From NCBI GenBank assembly GCA_030950965.1, contig JAUZQP010000019.1, positions 1-8,379 on the forward strand: DNA of 8,379 nucleotides. Direction: 5' to 3'. Every line of letters starts with the position of its first letter. Position 1 is the stretch's first letter. The notes beneath the pieces were generated by a model. The model saw nothing but the letters and a program-made list of their open reading frames with translations. It was not told where the DNA came from and ran no database searches. The stretch comes from Mariprofundaceae bacterium (GTDB lineage Bacteria > Pseudomonadota > Zetaproteobacteria > Mariprofundales > Mariprofundaceae). This document shows, piece after piece, positions 5,805 to 8,379 of the stretch. Made by a program: the position numbers and the translations under genes.

Positions 5805-6665
5805 TTAGATGGCGTAATCGAGGAATAGCCCAGCGAAGATGATAGCTCCGAGCTGGTGGTTGTTTAAAAATGCCTGAAAACAGCCATCGCGTTCCCGATT
5901 ACGCATGATATAATGTTGGTATGCGACCAAGGCTAGCGCGCCAGCTAAACCAAGGTAGTAAAATAATCCCGCCTCTAAGCGGACACCCAGCCCATAGAGC
6001 AGGGCAAACATGATGCCATGCAGCAGCAGGATGATGGTTTGATCGTAGTCACCGAATAAAATAGCGGTAGATTTTACGCCAATGCGTAGGTCATCATCGC
6101 GATCCACGATGGCATACATGGTATCGTAAGCGATAACCCAACTGACGGTGGCGAAAAAGAGTAGGAATGCTTCCACGGGGACGGTGTTGTTCACCGCTGC
6201 GAATGCCATCGGGATCGACCAAGCAAAGGCAAGTCCCAGTACACATTGAGGTAAATTACTCCAACGTTTGATGAATGGGTAGAGTGTCGCCAGCATGGCG
6301 GCGGCAATGGCGAGTTGCACGGTGAGCGCGTTCAGCATCAGCACCAAGATCAAGGCGACCGTGATCAGCGTGGCGAATAGGATCAAGGCTTGGCGCGGTC
6401 TGATTTCGCCCGTCACCAAGGGGCGTTGGCTGGTGCGTTTGACCGCGCCATCGACATGGCGGTCGGCATAATCATTGATGACGCAACCGGCCGAACGCAT
6501 GGTGAAGGCACCGAGTAAAAAGATGGTGACGATGAAGGCATCGGGGTGCCCATTGCCAGCGATCCATAATGCCCACAGCATCGGCCAGCAGACCAAATAG
6601 GTTCCAATAGGCTTGTCGATACGCATGAGGCGGATGTAGGCTGAACGTTGGCTGGGCGAAAACAT
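5805..6665 (-). CDS. ubiA: 4-hydroxybenzoate polyprenyltransferase
   Basis: UbiA attaches the polyprenyl tail to 4-hydroxybenzoate in ubiquinone synthesis, in the inner membrane. The 286-residue form starting at 6665 is close to the E. coli length and begins shortly before RLMRIDKPIG (12-21), as expected; a longer TTG frame would overlap the divergent stress-protein gene. Both Mg-diphosphate motifs are present: NDYADRHVD (64-72) and DTMYAIVDRDDD (181-192), with TSQRPL (78-83) after the first. Several hydrophobic segments consistent with the eight to nine helices of the family lie between and after them. The start has no good Shine-Dalgarno. It is the first visible gene of the ubiA-hemC pair and lies head-to-head with the universal stress protein gene. 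Confidence 0.96.
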   Translation of the reverse strand: MFSPSQRSAYIRLMRIDKPIGTYLVCWPMLWALWIAGNGHPDAFIVTIFLLGAFTMRSAGCVINDYADRHVDGAVKRTSQRPLVTGEIRPRQALILFATLITVALILVLMLNALTVQLAIAAAMLATLYPFIKRWSNLPQCVLGLAFAWSIPMAFAAVNNTVPVEAFLLFFATVSWVIAYDTMYAIVDRDDDLRIGVKSTAILFGDYDQTIILLLHGIMFALLYGLGVRLEAGLFYYLGLAGALALVAYQHYIMRNRERDGCFQAFLNNHQLGAIIFAGLFLDYAI

Positions 6666-6708
6666 GGCGCAATGATGGCAAAAAAACCCTGTTTGAAAAG
6701 GAGTAGTG
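6666..6708. promoter_or_regulatory. 43-bp divergent intergenic spacer between ubiA and the stress-protein gene
   Basis: The two start codons face away from each other with 43 bp between them, too little for two full separated promoters. The promoters must overlap each other or extend into the opposite coding sequences. The spacer contains an A-tract and the stress-protein ribosome binding site. I could not pick out convincing -35/-10 pairs. Confidence 0.5.
6698..6703 (+). promoter_or_regulatory. Ribosome binding site deciding the stress-protein start
   Basis: AAGGAG ends five bases before the ATG at 6709 but only two before the in-frame GTG at 6706, so the ATG is the start. Confidence 0.7.
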
Positions 6709-7191
6709 ATGAATTCAACCAAAGAACAATGTATGCTTGTACCGACTGATTTCTCTGATTACGCAACGGAAGCGATGCATCGGGCAGTCCGTTTGGCTGG
6801 CTTATTGGAGGCACGTATTCATGTGCTCTACGTGATGGAAACGGCAGTTATGAATTACGCCAGTGATATTGATGGCATGCCGATGCCTGTTGCGATAGAA
6901 GTTGATCGCTCGCTGCTAGAGATGGCACAAAAACGCATGGAAACATGGTTAGGGTCGTGGGCTGATGCCGACGTAACCCACGAAATTGTGCAAGACCCTA
7001 CGCCGCTGGCACGGGTGATTTGCCAAGTAGCAGAGGATAAAGAGGTACAATTGATTGTGATGGGTAAACACGGGCATCAAAGTGCCTTGGAACATTTGTT
7101 GATTGGTTCGACGACGGAGCGTGTGGTGCGCCATGCATCATGCAGCGTTTTGGTGGCGATGCCGCACGGTATTTTAGGGGAAGCATCATGA
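6709..7191 (+). CDS. Universal stress protein (UspA family)
   Basis: This 160-residue, single-domain cytoplasmic Usp protein has the first strand with VPTDFSD (11-17), in which Asp14 is the usual adenine-side acidic residue. The phosphate-binding region is VMGKHGH (117-123) followed by IGSTTERVVRHASCSVLV (132-149). This is the ATP-binding subtype, not the E. coli UspA type. The canonical spacing Gx2Gx9G[S/T] is Gx2Gx10GS here (G119, G122, G133, S134), one residue longer than usual. Such proteins help survival under stress, often with ATP-dependent dimerisation. It starts the rightward operon; its TGA overlaps the thioredoxin ATG by four bases. Confidence 0.93.
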   Translation: MNSTKEQCMLVPTDFSDYATEAMHRAVRLAGLLEARIHVLYVMETAVMNYASDIDGMPMPVAIEVDRSLLEMAQKRMETWLGSWADADVTHEIVQDPTPLARVICQVAEDKEVQLIVMGKHGHQSALEHLLIGSTTERVVRHASCSVLVAMPHGILGEAS

Positions 7192-7751
7192 TGGCATTAC
7201 GTTGGTTGGCAGTGATTGGTTTGGTGGTAGGGATGGTTACGGTAGCATTCATGAACATGCCCGAGCCACAGAAAAAAATACAGGAAGGGGACAGTGCTAT
7301 CGTCACGACCCTGCCCGATGTCGATGGTCAGCCGCATAGTTTACCGCAGGGTGAAGTGGTATTGCTCCATTTTTGGGCAACATGGTGCGCCCCTTGCCGT
7401 GAAGAGATCCCTTCGATGGTCGCCATGTATAACGTGCTCAAAGCGCAGGGGTTGAAAGTATTTGCTGTATCCACCGATAAAAATGGTGACGATGTGCGTG
7501 AATTCATTCAATTGCATCATATTAGCTTCCCCGTGGTACGCGATGTGGATGTAAGTTTTGCTAACCGCTACGGCATTACAGGTTACCCTGAAACCTATAT
7601 TATTAACCGTCAAGGTGTGGTGGTGAAACATATTGTAGGGCCTGCACCGTGGCAAAATCCCGACACGCGGGCTTGGTTGATGTCGCTACTCAAAGAGTCG
7701 CCCAAACGGCAGGGAAATAGTACCGCAGCCGTGCGCCAACCTGGTGCATGA
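7188..7751 (+). CDS. Membrane-anchored thiol-disulfide oxidoreductase, TlpA/ResA type
   Basis: This 187-residue protein has an N-terminal hydrophobic anchor (about 4-22, no obvious lipobox cysteine) and a thioredoxin fold facing the periplasm. The active site is WCAPC (66-70, Cys67 and Cys70), preceded by LLHFWAT (59-65), with the cis-proline in TGYPETYIIN (131-140, Pro134). Family members reduce periplasmic disulfides, for example in cytochrome c or cytochrome oxidase maturation. The start at 7188 is supported by AGGGG seven bases upstream and by the ATGA overlap with the stress-protein stop; 7191 is an adjacent alternative ATG. An upstream in-frame ATG at 7140 would lie inside the stress-protein gene and spoil the signal-anchor. 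Its stop overlaps ligA by one base. Confidence 0.93.
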   Translation: MMALRWLAVIGLVVGMVTVAFMNMPEPQKKIQEGDSAIVTTLPDVDGQPHSLPQGEVVLLHFWATWCAPCREEIPSMVAMYNVLKAQGLKVFAVSTDKNGDDVREFIQLHHISFPVVRDVDVSFANRYGITGYPETYIINRQGVVVKHIVGPAPWQNPDTRAWLMSLLKESPKRQGNSTAAVRQPGA

Positions 7752-8379
7752 TGGCGAGAATGGAGCAACTTCGGCAACAATTAAAGGCGCATAATTACTA
7801 TTATTATGTGCTTGATGATCCGCGCATCAGCGATATGGCATACGATGCTCTGTTGCGCGAGTTACAAACACTGGAAGCTGCCTCGGATGAAAAAATCCCC
7901 CTTGATTCGCCTACCCAAACTGTGGGTGCGCCGCCATCGTCTGCTTTTACTACGGTAAGCCACGGCATGCCGCTGCTATCGCTCGCTAATGCCTTTAGCG
8001 ATGCGGAGATTCAGGCGTTTATGCAACACTTGGAAGAGTTGTTGGAGCATGCTCCAACAGCAGTCATTGCCGAGCCAAAGATTGATGGTTTAGCGGTGAA
8101 TCTGCGCTATGAACAGGGGTTTCTGGTGCAGGCGGCGACACGCGGAGATGGTCGGCAAGGTGAAGATATTACCGACAATGCACGCACCGTTAGCGGTATT
8201 CCGTGGCAGATGAAGGCGATCAATGGCGTGACCCTCCCCGATGTGCTGGAAGTGCGTGGCGAAGTCTATTTGCCCACCGCTGATTTCGATGCACTCAACG
8301 CAGCGCGGCATGCCAGCGGTGACAAGCTGCTCGCCAACCCACGCAATGCAGCGGCTGGCTCTCTGCGGCAACTGGATTC
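7751..8379 (+). CDS. ligA: NAD-dependent DNA ligase, N-terminal part, cut by the window edge
   Basis: LigA seals nicks in duplex DNA using NAD as adenylyl donor. The first 209 codons are present of a family length near 670. They cover domain Ia, with the YYYYVLDDP and ISDMAYD region (16-32) that binds the NMN half of NAD, and much of the adenylation domain. There, AEPKIDGLAV (107-116) holds Lys110, the residue that becomes adenylylated, followed by TRGDG (130-134) and EVRGEVYLP (167-175). The ATG at 7751 shares its A with the stop of the thioredoxin gene (TGATG). There is no strong Shine-Dalgarno, so translational coupling is likely; the ATG at 7760 is an alternative. The frame is open to the right edge with no break. 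Confidence 0.97.
   Translation, partial: MARMEQLRQQLKAHNYYYYVLDDPRISDMAYDALLRELQTLEAASDEKIPLDSPTQTVGAPPSSAFTTVSHGMPLLSLANAFSDAEIQAFMQHLEELLEHAPTAVIAEPKIDGLAVNLRYEQGFLVQAATRGDGRQGEDITDNARTVSGIPWQMKAINGVTLPDVLEVRGEVYLPTADFDALNAARHASGDKLLANPRNAAAGSLRQLD

Noticed and set aside
5253..5828. Open frame of 191 codons on the plus strand
   Set aside because: It is the antisense shadow of hemC and crosses into ubiA; the product is low-quality and rich in Ser, Thr and Ala, with no domain signs.
5805..6722. Longer ubiA starting at a TTG at 6722
   Set aside because: It would add 19 residues with no family match ahead of the ATG at 6665 and overlap the divergent stress-protein gene.
6413..6814. Open frame of 133 codons on the minus strand overlapping ubiA and the stress-protein start
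   Set aside because: It is in an alternate frame of ubiA, whose membrane and diphosphate motifs clearly identify the true frame.

Overview
The window looks like a chromosomal segment of a ubiquinone-making proteobacterium, probably gamma- or zeta-like. It carries ubiA and hemC in the close form seen in those groups, an NAD-dependent DNA ligase, and short-spaced or overlapping genes with good Shine-Dalgarno sequences. No rRNA or other taxon marker is present, so the lineage is an inference.

Layout. Everything from the left edge to about 6665 is on the minus strand, and everything from 6709 to the right edge is on the plus strand. The housekeeping part is 4868-8379. Here ubiA then hemC run leftward, 16 bp apart. 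A universal stress protein, a membrane-anchored TlpA-type thioredoxin and ligA run rightward with 4-bp and 1-bp overlaps. The two divergent sets are only 43 bp apart.

The accessory part is 1-4843 and reads like a defence or conflict island directly downstream of hemC, where many relatives carry hemD. Module A (4843 to 1619) is a compact three-gene operon. It encodes a DUF262 (GmrS/SspE N-domain-like) protein without the usual HNH partner domain, an ABC/AAA15-type ATPase ending in a DUF3696-like tail, and a 317-residue protein I cannot assign to a family. Module B (1308 to beyond the left edge) is a two-transmembrane DUF4231/SLATT-like protein with a duplicated PGDYG-like N-terminal domain, followed by a GTG-started TIR-domain gene cut by the window edge. 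A 310-bp non-coding gap holding several inverted repeats separates the modules.

How they may work together (inference). In module A the DUF262 protein could be the nucleotide-dependent sensor, the ATPase the switch, and the unassigned protein the effector. In module B the TIR enzyme could consume NAD or make a nucleotide signal, and the 2TM protein could respond at the membrane. I recognise neither module as a named, characterised system. Module A is visibly AT-richer than module B and the housekeeping genes, so the two may have arrived separately.
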